From NCBI GenBank assembly GCA_019828565.1, contig JAHDYR010000062.1, positions 1,054,001 to 1,118,000 of the forward strand: 64,000 bases of DNA, written 5' to 3'. Of this stretch, positions 26,277 to 35,994 are shown piece after piece (positions within the stretch are counted from its first letter, which is position 1; every line of letters starts with the position of its first letter). Below the pieces are notes generated by a model that was not told where the DNA came from, ran no database searches, and saw nothing but the letters and a program-made list of their open reading frames with translations. The DNA comes from Carpediemonas membranifera. Its lineage: Eukaryota > Fornicata. The position numbers and the translations under genes were made by a program.

Positions 26277-27007
26277 AGAGGAAATTGTTAATAATAAATG
26301 AGATTATCGCGACCCGTGACGACGACGTGGGCTCTCTGGAAAGTGGCTGCTTGCCCAGTGTGTGCCCAAGCATCCCGCCCAGCTTAGGGACCAGGTCAGA
26401 GTCCTGGCTGTCTGTGGTTGATGTCGGCACAAGGATGTGTCAACTGGCATTGAACAGCACTCTTGGGCTGGCCTCTTGCCCTCAATCAATTTGGCCAAGA
26501 CATGCGAGAGACTCCGTTGTTTGGCCAGACTTGGATGACTCCGTCTGACACCGCTGTCCAACGCGATTGGTCGGCATTGACCAGAGCAACTCGACAACAA
26601 TACTCGACGCTGTCATCACCCCCTGGTTTCAGCCAGCCATCGCGCAGTTTACCTTACAGACAGACATCGAACACGACACAATCCTAGATTGCATCGTATC
26701 TCCGACATATCCTTGCTATATTGCTCAATTGACCCCTATTTGATGCCAACAAGGCAGTCGAGACGAATACTATCCTCATTTTCAGACCAGTTCAGCTACT
26801 GTTACCTTAGAGGCCCCCCCACCGATGTGGTAAGACAGGACGGGGTGTTTTGTCATTGCCTCAGCTGGGATTCCCTCTCTCGGCGATCCCCGTGTCTTGC
26901 ACGTCAGACACTCGGCGATTCGGGCAGATCCGACGGTTGAGACGGATCTAACCCTGCCATAATTAGCACGATGAGACGACTTTCCCGCAGTCAGAACACG
27001 ACCTGGT
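26277..27007. other. Intergenic, 731 nt
   Basis: The longest gene-poor spacer on this side of the window. Open frames of 70-139 codons lack protein-like composition. No tRNA, repeat or mobile-element motif is seen. AATAATAAATGAG shortly after the phosphodiesterase stop is its likely poly(A) signal. A non-coding RNA gene cannot be excluded. Confidence 0.45.
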
Positions 27008-29176
27008 ATGAGCTTCCGCCTATTTGCTCTGCTGATCGGCACACTCGCAGTTCTTTCCTTATGTGACAAGAGAACATCGTTTCTCGATGTCTCGTCGATG
27101 ATGTCGCCCGATGGGACGACATCCTTCCAGAACGTAGCAACTCTTGAGCCTGGGAAGACGCTGGTGCTCGGAGCATCCGTTGTCCATGATATGTACCGCA
27201 TGGTGGTTTCAACTACTGCTGGAGCGGCACTTCACGCGTTCTGTGGCGACCAGGGCATCGCAGCTTTCGAGGAACTGACACTCCCGACACAGTCTGACTG
27301 GCTGGGGCCGCATGAGCTCGATCTGGCCGCTGATGAAACCACCATGAGCTGCAATTTCGTCGGGCGGCTCGACAACAAGGCCGCTGACCCCGGTTACATG
27401 ACCTTGGTCAACGAGGGCACCAAGAAGCTCACTATCGGGTTCCTGATGCTGGCCACCACGCCCGAGTACGTCACACTCCGTCCTGGTCGGAATACCGCGG
27501 TCTCTGTGGCCACCGGCGACGGTGTGGACCACCCCACGGCCGGTCTCGTCATGGCTGAGCTGGGCACGACGACGCCGCGGTCGGTGTACGTCAGCATCCG
27601 GGAACAGTACGCGGCGGAGCTGACCTTTATGGAGGTGAACACCGGGGAGGCACACGAGACGAACCGCATGTGGCTGGTGACGAACAGTCGCGAATACATC
27701 CTCCAGCCCTACACCACGGCGCTGCTGGGGGCATTCAGCCTCCGCAATAGCCCCTACGGCCTCGTATCCCTCACTCTGGACGCGATCACCGACTCCATAG
27801 TGACGGACATGATGTTCAGCAGCGGCACCAACATCGTGGCCATCTCTGTCAGCGACGAGCAATGGCTCCGTGTCACAGTACCTGAACAGGACGGCAAGAC
27901 GGCCTACCTGTCCGAGACCACGATGACCGTGTCCGGCTTCGACACCAACACGCTCTCTCTCGCAGTCCTTCCCTGCCACGTCGCCAACAACGGCGAGTGC
28001 ACCGATAAGGTCCCGCCAGACGACTCCGACAACTACGTAGTGCCCGGTGCGGCGCCATATACGGTCAACTTCCTGGGCAGGACCGACGATCTCATGCCGT
28101 GGCGCTCGGGCATCTACTGGGTGCACTTTAAGAAGATCGGCGTCAGCCAGTTCCCCGTCAACATACAGGTCACCGTCACCGGCAGCATCTGCCCCAAGGG
28201 CACTGCCGGCCCGAACTGCGCCAGTACCATCGTCCCCGCCCCCGCCATCGCCAACACCAAGGTCACCCTCGGCGACACCCCAACTGTATTCCGACTCGAT
28301 ACTGATCTGAAGTCCGGGAGCCCGGCGCACATGAAGGTGCTGCTGACGGCGTCCGGCCATGGCCAGGCCCAGACCTACCTCGGCCCAGCACCACAGCCCG
28401 CGGAGGCCACCAACCTCGGCGGCGTCCAGGTCTACACGCTCTTTGAGGGGTACCAGGTCACGGAGGAGGTCGCCTCGTCGTCAGCCCTGCTGGGTGACGG
28501 CGCAGTGTTCCTGACTGTGTTCGGCGACAGCGGGCTCACGGTGACGGTGACACACTCCCTCGCCAGCTACTGCGGCAACGGCGCGGTCGACCCCACGACC
28601 GGCCTGTGTAAGTGTGATCAGGGTTTCAGCCCCGTGGACGGCTGCACTGCCCTGTTTGGCGACCTGCAGGACAGCATGGACCTCACGGGCGGGCTGCGGT
28701 ACTCCTTCGACCTCGGCACCGCCCCGTTCGACTTCATGCTCCACGTCCCGACCGGAATGGGTGCCTCGGCGGTCCTCGTCATCCGCAACGGCACGACTGG
28801 CGAGACGCTCAGCCAGGCATACACGTCATTCGACAGCAACGGCGACGCCCGCTTCCTTGCCCCCTTCGTGCGGGAGCGGTCGGCCGTCCTGACCGTCAAT
28901 CCGGGCCCGGCCAACATCGCCATGACGCGGACGTCGCTCATCAACTTCAACCCCCCCCCGGACAACAGCAACCACACGGACATCTGGCAGTCCGTCGTGC
29001 TGTTCATGCAGATAGCGGCGCTCATGCTCGTCATCGCATGCCCCGCGACGCTGCTGCTCGTCGCCTGTGTCGGTGGTGTGGGCACCATCGGCGTGGTCGG
29101 GTATGCCATGAACAGATACGGCAACAAGACACGCGATGCACAGGACCGCGAGAACCTGCTCGCTACTGAGATTTGA
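27008..29176 (+). CDS. Type I surface membrane protein, large ectodomain
   Basis: 722 aa from ATG 27008. A signal peptide (MSFRLFALLIGTLAVLSLC) leads into a long beta-rich ectodomain with few Cys residues. Near the C-terminal third is a short EGF-like unit, YCGNGAVDPTTGLCKCDQGFSPVDGC. A single transmembrane helix (VVLFMQIAALMLVIACPATLLLVACVGG) and a ~20-residue cytosolic tail close the protein. The ectodomain is not recognised; repeats of a ~130-residue beta-domain (VTVTGS / VTVTHS strands) seem likely. It is probably a cell-surface or phagosomal protein. Confidence 0.72.
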   Translation: MSFRLFALLIGTLAVLSLCDKRTSFLDVSSMMSPDGTTSFQNVATLEPGKTLVLGASVVHDMYRMVVSTTAGAALHAFCGDQGIAAFEELTLPTQSDWLGPHELDLAADETTMSCNFVGRLDNKAADPGYMTLVNEGTKKLTIGFLMLATTPEYVTLRPGRNTAVSVATGDGVDHPTAGLVMAELGTTTPRSVYVSIREQYAAELTFMEVNTGEAHETNRMWLVTNSREYILQPYTTALLGAFSLRNSPYGLVSLTLDAITDSIVTDMMFSSGTNIVAISVSDEQWLRVTVPEQDGKTAYLSETTMTVSGFDTNTLSLAVLPCHVANNGECTDKVPPDDSDNYVVPGAAPYTVNFLGRTDDLMPWRSGIYWVHFKKIGVSQFPVNIQVTVTGSICPKGTAGPNCASTIVPAPAIANTKVTLGDTPTVFRLDTDLKSGSPAHMKVLLTASGHGQAQTYLGPAPQPAEATNLGGVQVYTLFEGYQVTEEVASSSALLGDGAVFLTVFGDSGLTVTVTHSLASYCGNGAVDPTTGLCKCDQGFSPVDGCTALFGDLQDSMDLTGGLRYSFDLGTAPFDFMLHVPTGMGASAVLVIRNGTTGETLSQAYTSFDSNGDARFLAPFVRERSAVLTVNPGPANIAMTRTSLINFNPPPDNSNHTDIWQSVVLFMQIAALMLVIACPATLLLVACVGGVGTIGVVGYAMNRYGNKTRDAQDRENLLATEI

Positions 29177-29855
29177 TGTAAAGGTAGTTAGAGACATAAA
29201 CCGTCACGCCCCTCTTGCTCTGGTGCCAACCCTCAGTGGGTCACGCCATATGATATTTGATGAGATAAGCATCAGAGTATCAGTAAAGCAACTCAGACAT
29301 GAATGACTGATAATGACTGATTGCATTTGTTTTTCTTTTCGTCTTTATTTTCGGGCACGAAGACGGACGGGTCGCCCCTGATCATGCCCATCCGCCTGGT
29401 GACGGCCAAGGAGTTCCTTGCCACTGCCCCGTCCCGGGCCGCCGCCAAGCCCCGGTCCGGCATGACGTCCCGCCGCACGTCCATCGACCTGCGCCGCGCG
29501 GTGTCGCCCGAGCTAGGCCACGCGCCCTTCGACACGCCGGCGCCCTCCCAGACCGTCGCCGCGCTCGTCAGCAACCGGCCGCCGCTGTACGCGCAGCCCG
29601 AGCCCGGCAACTACCGCGTGATCTTCGAGCAGCGGGCGTCGCTGAAGCAGATGTTCCGCGAGTTGCCGGTGAACCTCGGCTTCAACATCGAGGTCAAGTA
29701 CCCCAGCAAGCACGCCATGGGAGGCCTCGTCCGCTACCCGTCGAGGCCCCACGTGGTGGACTGCATCATCCGCCCAACCGGCTCGGCTGGCCCATGCAAT
29801 GCGCAGGATAAGGACAAAATCTTCGAGCGAGAACCGCGGTAACGACGGCTGTAAT
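29177..29855. other. Intergenic, about 680 nt, holding the duplicated GDPD segment
   Basis: The first ~175 nt and last ~90 nt are unremarkable. The middle 416 nt are the copy described separately. The copy's 3' edge continues into CCCAACCGG, a string also found a short way downstream of the matching point in the source gene. A small deletion in the copy may explain this. Confidence 0.6.
29352..29767 (+). pseudogene. 416-bp near-identical copy of part of the GDPD gene
   Basis: Matches 25423..25838 base for base, with one substitution seen (GCGCCACGCGG versus GCGCCGCGCGG). It covers the barrel insertion and strand from GTKTDGSPL to VVDCI and lacks both ends of the catalytic barrel. It has no promoter-proximal start of its own and no poly(A) tract at the end. 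It is therefore a recent DNA-level fragment duplication, not a processed retrocopy. The open frame through it (173 codons) is a consequence of its origin. Confidence 0.9.
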
Positions 29856-31271
29856 ATGCTAAAGCTATCCACCATTACACGCATTCTTCCAAATGATGCC
29901 GCTGATTCTTGCCTTACGTTCACCACGCTCGATGAATGGGCTGAATACATCGAGTCGAATGATGTTCCCTCTCACGTGGCTTTCAACTTCAGTGGCAACT
30001 ATCTCCGGCCCATTGAGATTGACAACTTTATCAATAGCCTGGACCGGTGCCCTGGCTACGTCGCTTTGGACCTCAGCAGCACAGGTCTCTCCGATGCCTC
30101 GTGCCCGCTACTCTCATCCGCCCTGATCTCCCACCAGGTGTACTCGCTGAACATCACCGGCAACCCAGTGACAGATGACGGCATGACATATCTGATCGAC
30201 GCCTTCCCGTCCGCTCCCCTCGTACACTTATCCGCTCGATCCACGCACATCACAGACCGCGCCGGCCGCCTCCTCATCACTGCTGCGGCGGAGATGCGGA
30301 GTCTACTGACGCTGTACCTGTCCGGGAACTGTCTTGGCCCGGCAACTGTCGAGGCGATGCAGTCCCACCTCGGCCTCACCAGCCTCCTCGCCCTCGACCT
30401 CCACTGCACAGGCGTCGGCTCTAGGCCCCAGGACCTCATCAAGGCCGTCGGGTCGGTGGGGTCGCTGGCGTACTTGAACCTATGGGGCTGCGGGCTACTG
30501 CCCACAGAGGAGCTCGGAAACCTGCTCGCACCCGCATCGAGGTGCTTCGCCTCCCTCTCACACGCCAACTTCGGCAATAACCCGCTCGGTGACGAGGGTG
30601 TGGCGCTCATTGCCCGCGGCCTGAGGAACAACGCGGCCCTCACCCACCTAGACCTCAGCGGCGTCGGCATCACAGACCGTGGCGCTGCAGCCCTTGTGGG
30701 GGCTGTCGCCACGAACGCTGCCCTGATCCACCTGAACGTCGCCCACAACCCACTCGGGCAGGCGGGCGTCGCGGCCATCCGTGGTCTGCTCGAGTCGCAC
30801 CCCTCCCTTGACGTCGTGAACGTTGGCGAGCCGGTTGAGCCCGAGGCCGAAGCTGAGCCGGCCCGCTCTGTGGCGCGACCCGACCCTGCCCGGCCGTCCC
30901 TGGACCTGATGCCCCGTCCAACCCTCCCCTCGCCGTCCCCCCGCCCCGAGAGCTCGCCTCTATCCATTGACACGACCCGCAGCTGGGCCGACGACAGTGT
31001 CCGCATCCAGCCGTCGTCGGGCCGGACGCCCGTGCCGTCGACGCCACAGTCCGCCCCCGTCCCCACGGAGTCACACGAGTCGGCCTCGGACGTCGAGCTC
31101 ACACCCGCCCCGCTGCCGGTGGGGGAGACGCGGGCCCGCACTGACGAGAGCCTGCTGCTGTCCGGCCAGGGCGGTGTTGAGGGCGCGTTCGACATTGCTG
31201 AGGAGGAAGAGGACCTTTTGACCCTGCCGACCATGGGCGGCGCGTCCCAGTTGCTGGAGCCCGGCATGTAG
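29856..31271 (+). CDS. RNI-type leucine-rich-repeat protein
   Basis: 471 aa from ATG 29856; an ATG at 29799 lies in the edge of the duplicated region and is less likely. About residues 40-320 hold ribonuclease-inhibitor-type repeats (ALDLSSTGLSD, SLNITGNPVTDDG, YLSGNCLGPATVEAM, LDLSGVGITDRGAAAL, LNVAHNPLGQAG), roughly nine. The C-terminal 150 residues are Pro/Ser/Glu-rich and acidic. Cytosolic scaffold of NLRC3/RanGAP-like repeat type; there is no NACHT or GAP motif. Function unknown. Confidence 0.72.
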   Translation: MLKLSTITRILPNDAADSCLTFTTLDEWAEYIESNDVPSHVAFNFSGNYLRPIEIDNFINSLDRCPGYVALDLSSTGLSDASCPLLSSALISHQVYSLNITGNPVTDDGMTYLIDAFPSAPLVHLSARSTHITDRAGRLLITAAAEMRSLLTLYLSGNCLGPATVEAMQSHLGLTSLLALDLHCTGVGSRPQDLIKAVGSVGSLAYLNLWGCGLLPTEELGNLLAPASRCFASLSHANFGNNPLGDEGVALIARGLRNNAALTHLDLSGVGITDRGAAALVGAVATNAALIHLNVAHNPLGQAGVAAIRGLLESHPSLDVVNVGEPVEPEAEAEPARSVARPDPARPSLDLMPRPTLPSPSPRPESSPLSIDTTRSWADDSVRIQPSSGRTPVPSTPQSAPVPTESHESASDVELTPAPLPVGETRARTDESLLLSGQGGVEGAFDIAEEEEDLLTLPTMGGASQLLEPGM

Positions 31272-31366
31272 TGTTATAGTATATGTAAATCGTTGAATGG
31301 AAAGGACCAGGGGTCTATAGCGTTTACATTGAGCAACATAAAGGCGAAGCTTCACATTCCACGCGA

Positions 31367-32107
31367 ATGGCCTCGCAAATACGCCAGTTTCGGCAGCAGC
31401 AGCAGCAATGGTTCCAACAAATGAATGAAGAGGAGGCTCCTCCACGAAGGAATACGACTCCAGCACAACGTGAGACCGTTCCCGAGGCGGATACGCCCCC
31501 ATCGGAGAGCTCCTCGATGGAGAGTGGGAAATGTCCCATTTGCTATGAGCTCATGGTGAGTCCCCGCCGTCCGATGCTCCTATTCCCGTGCGGCCATTGC
31601 TTATGCCAGCTGTGCCTCGAGCAAGTGCAGGGCATGCGCGAGGTCCCCCAGTGCCCCACCTGCCGCGCCGACATTGTGTCGACGGCACCCAACATCTCGC
31701 TCCAGAACCTGATCATGGACATGCGACAGGACGGGTTCACCGGGTTGATGGGGCTGGCTGACTACCAGGCCCAGCTGACCCAACTCGACCGCCGCATCCG
31801 CATACTAGAGGCGAAGAAGCGTAGCCAGGCCGAGAGCGGGGACGCCACAGCCCGGCTGCAGGAGTTGGCCGACAAGGAGCGGAGTCTGACCGCGGAGGCC
31901 GACTCACTGAGCCAGAAGATCGCCCAACTGGAGGCCCAGCGGAGCAGCGTGCGGGATGCCGCCAGCGAGGCGCGGCGGGAGATTGCAGCGATAGAGCGGA
32001 ATTCACGGTCAGCGTTGTCGGAGACGGCGCAGGTCGATGGGCTGCTCGCTGGGCTGCACCAGGAGCGTCGGAAGGTGGCGCTGCTCATTAAGGGCCTCGG
32101 ACGGTGA
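31367..32107 (+). CDS. RING-finger protein with coiled coil
   Basis: 246 aa from ATG 31367. A Gln-rich N-terminus (RQFRQQQQQWFQQM) is followed by a C3HC4 RING at about residues 56-100: CPICYELM...PCGHCLCQLCLEQV...CPTCRADI. The C-terminal half is a continuous coiled coil (QAQLTQLDRRIRILEAKKRS to the end). The arrangement fits a small E3 ubiquitin ligase that dimerises. No TRIM B-box is seen. The 3' ends of this gene and the hydrolase gene converge. Confidence 0.75.
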   Translation: MASQIRQFRQQQQQWFQQMNEEEAPPRRNTTPAQRETVPEADTPPSESSSMESGKCPICYELMVSPRRPMLLFPCGHCLCQLCLEQVQGMREVPQCPTCRADIVSTAPNISLQNLIMDMRQDGFTGLMGLADYQAQLTQLDRRIRILEAKKRSQAESGDATARLQELADKERSLTAEADSLSQKIAQLEAQRSSVRDAASEARREIAAIERNSRSALSETAQVDGLLAGLHQERRKVALLIKGLGR

Positions 32108-32174
32108 GTCGGCCTTGGACTCACTTGATAGGGCTTCGGTCTTTCTAAATGCTAGTTTATAGAGCCAGGCCGGG

Positions 32175-33968
32175 TCATGGATCATCGCAGCTGCCCGCGT
32201 CCCGGCCGACATTGTTGATGATGGCACCGGCGAGCTTCATGGGGATGTCGACCATCATGTGGTGCCCACTCCGCATGACGGTGATCGCCGGGGCAGGGGC
32301 ACAGCTCCACGCCAGCATGGCCGTGCTTCGCTGCTGTCTCTCGGCCCAGAGGTCGCCGCTGATCTCACTGGACACGTCTGCCACAATTACAGAGAGCGGG
32401 ATGCCGCCTAGGACGCCGGGCTTTGCGTATTTTTTGTTAGACGCCAGTAGGCTGCCGATGTCCTCGGCCTCAGCCATCTGGGCGATCCACTGGGTCGTCC
32501 GGGAGTTGAGGGCCACCCAGGCGTCGGCCTTTGAGGAGGTGAACCCGCTCGGGGCCCCCATGGAGTGGGCCCACAGCCTGCCCACGCCCAGCGGCGCCAG
32601 CATCGCGATCAGCCGAGATGTGAAGGGCTTGACGGTGTCCTCGACTTGCCCTGTCATGTTGGCGCTGTACCCGTCTACCGTGACGACGTGGTCCACGAGG
32701 TCGGGGTGCTTGGCGACGAACTCGGGCATGTAGAGAGCCGCTGTGCCGTGGGAGACGAGGGTCACTGACGAACGCGGGTTCACCGTCTGCGGGTCGTTGG
32801 CGAGGGCGGCCTTGATGGCGTCGTGCAGGGTCGTAACGTAGTCGGCGGCCGTCGGTCGGTAGAACATCGGCAAGGTGCTCCAGCCGAGGCCCGGCTTATC
32901 GTAGTAGCAGATGGTCAGCGGCTCGTCCATCTCCGCCGCCAGGTCGAGCACGGCGCGGTACCAGACCATGCCTGGCAGCCCATGACCCGCGTCCAGCATG
33001 ATGAGGTGGCCCTGCTTGGTGGGGTCGTCGTGGGGCAGGTCCGGCCCGATTCCGCAGTAGACGTGGAGCGTGCGCCCCCCGGAGGTCGTGTAGAAGCCTG
33101 TGCGGCGGTGCCCCATGCCGTCGAACGTGGTGAGTGTGTCCTGCAGCAGCACGGCCAGGCAGAGCCCGGCGAAGAAGAGCATCGGTGTCAGCAACGCGTA
33201 CAGGTAGCTGGACCGCAGCCCGTCCCGCAGCAGCTGGTGTCTGACATGGCCCCATCGCTCGGCCCGCATCTGCCGCACCTCTTCATGCCGCAGGAACTCC
33301 TCGTTCAACAACCGGTCCAGGTCCTCGGCCATGCTGTAGTTCGACAGCGACGACATGGCTAAGATGGCCTTGGCGTCGGTGTCGCCCGCCTTCATGCGGT
33401 GCTTCTTCTGGGCGCGGTCCCGTCCGGTCTCACGTGTCGGCTTCTTCTGTTGCTTCCTCTTCGACCGAGAGTATGCACGGATCAGTGACAGGATCAGTAG
33501 TACGAACGCTCTGAGCTCCAGGCCAGCCATAACTATGCTTGGGACGGCCGCCACGAGCTGCCCAATGATCCCAGTGACCTCGTCCTCGACCAGGATGCCT
33601 GCGAGCTCAATGAGGGCGCATATTAGGTTGTATAGCAGCAGGAAGCCGACAAACACGGGATGTGGGATGACGAGGGTCAGGGGCCAGGCTTTGATGTGAC
33701 TGCTTACCTCGTAGGCAGATAGACAAGCAAGCTGCACGGCAATGAGCGTCGCTGCGCAGGACTCAGTATAGAACTGGAAGATAACAGCAAAGAATATGAA
33801 TACGGCTGTGAGTAGAGCCAGAGCGACGAAGATAGCATGGATGATGTGCCTCCAGGACGGCAGACGGAGTCTCAGTCTCCTTTTCCGCTTCACCTGTTGT
33901 CTATCGAGCTCTAGAAAAGGATCTTGCCCATCAGTGTCGACTATTTGGTGTTCTGGCGCATGGCTCAT
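32175..33968 (-). CDS. Membrane-anchored alpha/beta-hydrolase-fold protein, nucleophile missing
   Basis: 597 aa from ATG 33968. The N-terminal ~170 residues include about four hydrophobic helices (HAIFVALALLTAVFIFFAVIF and others). A charged Lys/Arg-rich loop follows, then one more helix (LYALLTPMLFFAGLCLAVLLQ). The hydrolase-like domain follows: oxyanion region LDAGHGLPG, YYDKPGLGWS, the elbow strand SVTLVSHGTAAL, VDGYSAN, and a closing SGHHMMVDIP with the expected His. In the elbow LVGHSxGG-type position the Ser is Gly (LVSHGTAA), so the normal nucleophile is absent. It may be an inactive, sensing or scaffolding relative of bacterial-type hydrolases. Its 3' end converges with the RING gene. 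Confidence 0.7.
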   Translation of the reverse strand: MSHAPEHQIVDTDGQDPFLELDRQQVKRKRRLRLRLPSWRHIIHAIFVALALLTAVFIFFAVIFQFYTESCAATLIAVQLACLSAYEVSSHIKAWPLTLVIPHPVFVGFLLLYNLICALIELAGILVEDEVTGIIGQLVAAVPSIVMAGLELRAFVLLILSLIRAYSRSKRKQQKKPTRETGRDRAQKKHRMKAGDTDAKAILAMSSLSNYSMAEDLDRLLNEEFLRHEEVRQMRAERWGHVRHQLLRDGLRSSYLYALLTPMLFFAGLCLAVLLQDTLTTFDGMGHRRTGFYTTSGGRTLHVYCGIGPDLPHDDPTKQGHLIMLDAGHGLPGMVWYRAVLDLAAEMDEPLTICYYDKPGLGWSTLPMFYRPTAADYVTTLHDAIKAALANDPQTVNPRSSVTLVSHGTAALYMPEFVAKHPDLVDHVVTVDGYSANMTGQVEDTVKPFTSRLIAMLAPLGVGRLWAHSMGAPSGFTSSKADAWVALNSRTTQWIAQMAEAEDIGSLLASNKKYAKPGVLGGIPLSVIVADVSSEISGDLWAERQQRSTAMLAWSCAPAPAITVMRSGHHMMVDIPMKLAGAIINNVGRDAGSCDDP

Positions 33969-34242
33969 GCCCGTTCGAGACTTCTTCCGACGATTTCACC
34001 CATGGAAGATTCTCGATATCGGCAGATCCAATGATCTGGGATCGATCCAGCCCGTCATACGTCCCCGTGGGCGTGTAGGCGGTCGTCCTCTCGCTTTCTT
34101 AAATCACGCCCCTCGGTACGGACCGTATCAGCCGACGCGATGCCATTATTCCCGTTGGTCGTTACAGCGTAGTCGGGACCACACAGCCGATGTCATGGCC
34201 GGCGATCGTCATCCGACTCAGGTGACTGCGGCACACATCATT

Positions 34243-34878
34243 ATGGCGAAGAACACACCAGGCAGCGAGTCGTCAACACGGATTTCTGGGGGTGCAGAGG
34301 AGCAGCTAAGCAAGAGTATGATCCTAATACACGCACAAAAGAAGACGCTAATGCTTCACACCGTCAAACACGGCATCTTCGCCATTCCTCTTCTCCTGAA
34401 CACGCTAGGCTGGATTGGGCTATGTTGTGCTCTCATATACCCCGATACATTGAAGGCCATCTTCACCTTGGGCGGGCTGCTGTGCTCCCTGGTCGCGGGC
34501 GTCGCCCTCTATCCCCTGATCATCATGCTCGCCGCCCACTTCGCCCGGGCGTCTGTTACATGCCAGAGCCGGGCCTTCCTCGTCGTGTATCTGGCTGTGG
34601 AGCTTGCCATCTTCCTCCACTGCCTGTGGATGGCATTCGGGTTCTTCTTTGCCGCCAACGGCCTCACCAGCCCCATCTATGCACTGCTTGTCCTGCTTGA
34701 CGACATCACCGGCAGTGACAGCACCACCGCCTTGATCGCTGTGGCCGTGCTGGTCGGGTGGACCCTCTGGGCGTTCGGCCAGGCCGTCACATGGCTACTG
34801 GCAGCCGCATGGGTCGTAGTCATCGTCCGGCCTGTCATAGCAATGACAACCAAGGGCCCAATGTGCATCGATGCCTGA
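34243..34878 (+). CDS. Tetra-spanning membrane protein, unknown
   Basis: 211 aa from ATG 34243 (ATG 34195 adds 16 residues and cannot be excluded). About four to five hydrophobic helices span the protein: HGIFAIPLLLNTLGWIGLCCALIY, a second at IFTLGGLLCSLVAGVALYPLI, a third at LVVYLAVELAIFLHCLWMAFGFFF, and two at the C-terminal side (LIAVAVLVGWTLWAFGQAV, WLLAAAWVVVIV). No family recognised. It is divergently transcribed from the hydrolase gene, sharing its promoter region. Confidence 0.6.
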   Translation: MAKNTPGSESSTRISGGAEEQLSKSMILIHAQKKTLMLHTVKHGIFAIPLLLNTLGWIGLCCALIYPDTLKAIFTLGGLLCSLVAGVALYPLIIMLAAHFARASVTCQSRAFLVVYLAVELAIFLHCLWMAFGFFFAANGLTSPIYALLVLLDDITGSDSTTALIAVAVLVGWTLWAFGQAVTWLLAAAWVVVIVRPVIAMTTKGPMCIDA

Positions 34879-34964
34879 GGCTGAGTTGGGGTTTCAGGTC
34901 ATCTTTACATTGCCGACCTGCGTTACTAGCAGGCGTGTACATAAATGAGCAGCACTAGGCCCTC

Positions 34965-35234
34965 CTAAGTCTTCGTCTCGCTCTGTGGCCGCTGACCGAA
35001 GAAGTCCTCAAGAATGGGGACGACGTCGGCCCGCTGCATGGTGTCGCGGCCGGCCAGAGAGCGGTAGCACTCCGCTTGGTGAATCACGATGTCAGCGAAG
35101 TCTGATGCAAGGTCACGGAGCATTTCATGGCCCGTCTTGTCCAGCATATCATCCAGTTGCAGACTTTTGAGCATTTCCTTGAGCTCTTCATCTTTGAGCT
35201 CGATTCCAGCTTGTTTTCCAAAAGAAGTACTCAT
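34965..35234 (-). CDS. Histone-fold protein, TAF12-like
   Basis: 89 aa from ATG 35234. Three helices with loops are visible: ELKEMLKSLQLDDML, EMLRDLASDFADIVIHQAECY (long central helix) and a last one ADVVPILEDFFG. The order DKTGHEMLRDLASDFADIVIHQA...RADVVPILEDFF mirrors the TAF12 histone fold (LD..VEELLL.IADDFI..V...A...A.HR....L...DV...LE). TAF12 pairs with TAF4 in TFIID and with Ada1 in SAGA. The protein has almost nothing outside the fold, consistent with a reduced TFIID. Other histone-fold subunits (e.g. of NF-Y/Dr1 type) are possible. Confidence 0.55.
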   Translation of the reverse strand: MSTSFGKQAGIELKDEELKEMLKSLQLDDMLDKTGHEMLRDLASDFADIVIHQAECYRSLAGRDTMQRADVVPILEDFFGQRPQSETKT

Positions 35235-35443
35235 TATAGGCTATTTTAGGTTGACTAATACGGTACTGCGGTGGAGAGGGTTTTCTGCCGAGCGGCGGCG
35301 GAATGAGCAAAGAAGAAGTGCAGTATAAGGATATTGCTGAGCAGAGTGCGCATGAGGGCAGTCATAGGCCGTGTAGTCGTGCTCTCTGTCCACGAATCGT
35401 GCCAGACCGTCTTGACTCGTCCTGCGGAGTTCCAGTACCAGAC

Positions 35444-35803
35444 ATGGAGACATCATCATCCACATTCACAGTGTTGAACCAGCAGTACAGCCTAGATATA
35501 GTCATGCTATCTAAGCCCCCTAGCCCCACAGTACAGATTGTGTGCGTCCCCGTGGGTTCACAGGGCATTCACGGCCTGTCCGTAGCAATGAAGCACCCCG
35601 GGGCATCCTCTGTCGCAAACACGATGCTTATTCCAAACGATAGCTCGGAACTGAACAGCAACGTCAGTCAGCGCCTCAGTGCGCGCTTCGGAGGTATGTT
35701 CCTCGTGTCGCTCGCCGTCGCCAAGTCGGACGACCCTGCAGACGTTGCTGAGGGCGCAGTGGAGATGGAGTGCATCAAGGCTGTTCGCAAGACACTGGGT
35801 TGA
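35444..35803 (+). CDS. Proteasome assembly chaperone 4-like protein
   Basis: 119 aa from ATG 35444; an upstream in-frame part (from 35303) looks non-coding. A beta-alpha protein with the stretches FTVLNQQYSLDIVMLSKPP, IHGLSVAMKHPGAS and SELNSNVSQRLSARFGGMFLVSLAVA. The pattern LSVAM...T.L.......S.S..QRL....... (V)S resembles PSMG4/PAC4. PAC3-PAC4 dimers help alpha-ring formation of the 20S proteasome. The resemblance is by pattern and length only. A PAC3 is not in this window. Confidence 0.5.
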   Translation: METSSSTFTVLNQQYSLDIVMLSKPPSPTVQIVCVPVGSQGIHGLSVAMKHPGASSVANTMLIPNDSSELNSNVSQRLSARFGGMFLVSLAVAKSDDPADVAEGAVEMECIKAVRKTLG

Positions 35804-35994
35804 GCTCTTGGTTTCACCCTCACTTGCCATGGCACGACGGCAGACAATAAATCACTGCGCGTGAGCTACTGACACAACACAGCTCTGCAACATAGCTATA
35901 CAGTCCTCACCCGCCCCGGCTCTGTGTCTACACAGTCATGTGTAAGATGCCGCACTTTAGCCGAAGACATCGATCACCGACGACCATTTGACAC

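Noticed and set aside
29321-29842. 173-codon frame as an independent gene
   Set aside because: It is almost wholly the 416-bp copied segment of the phosphodiesterase and lacks its catalytic ends.
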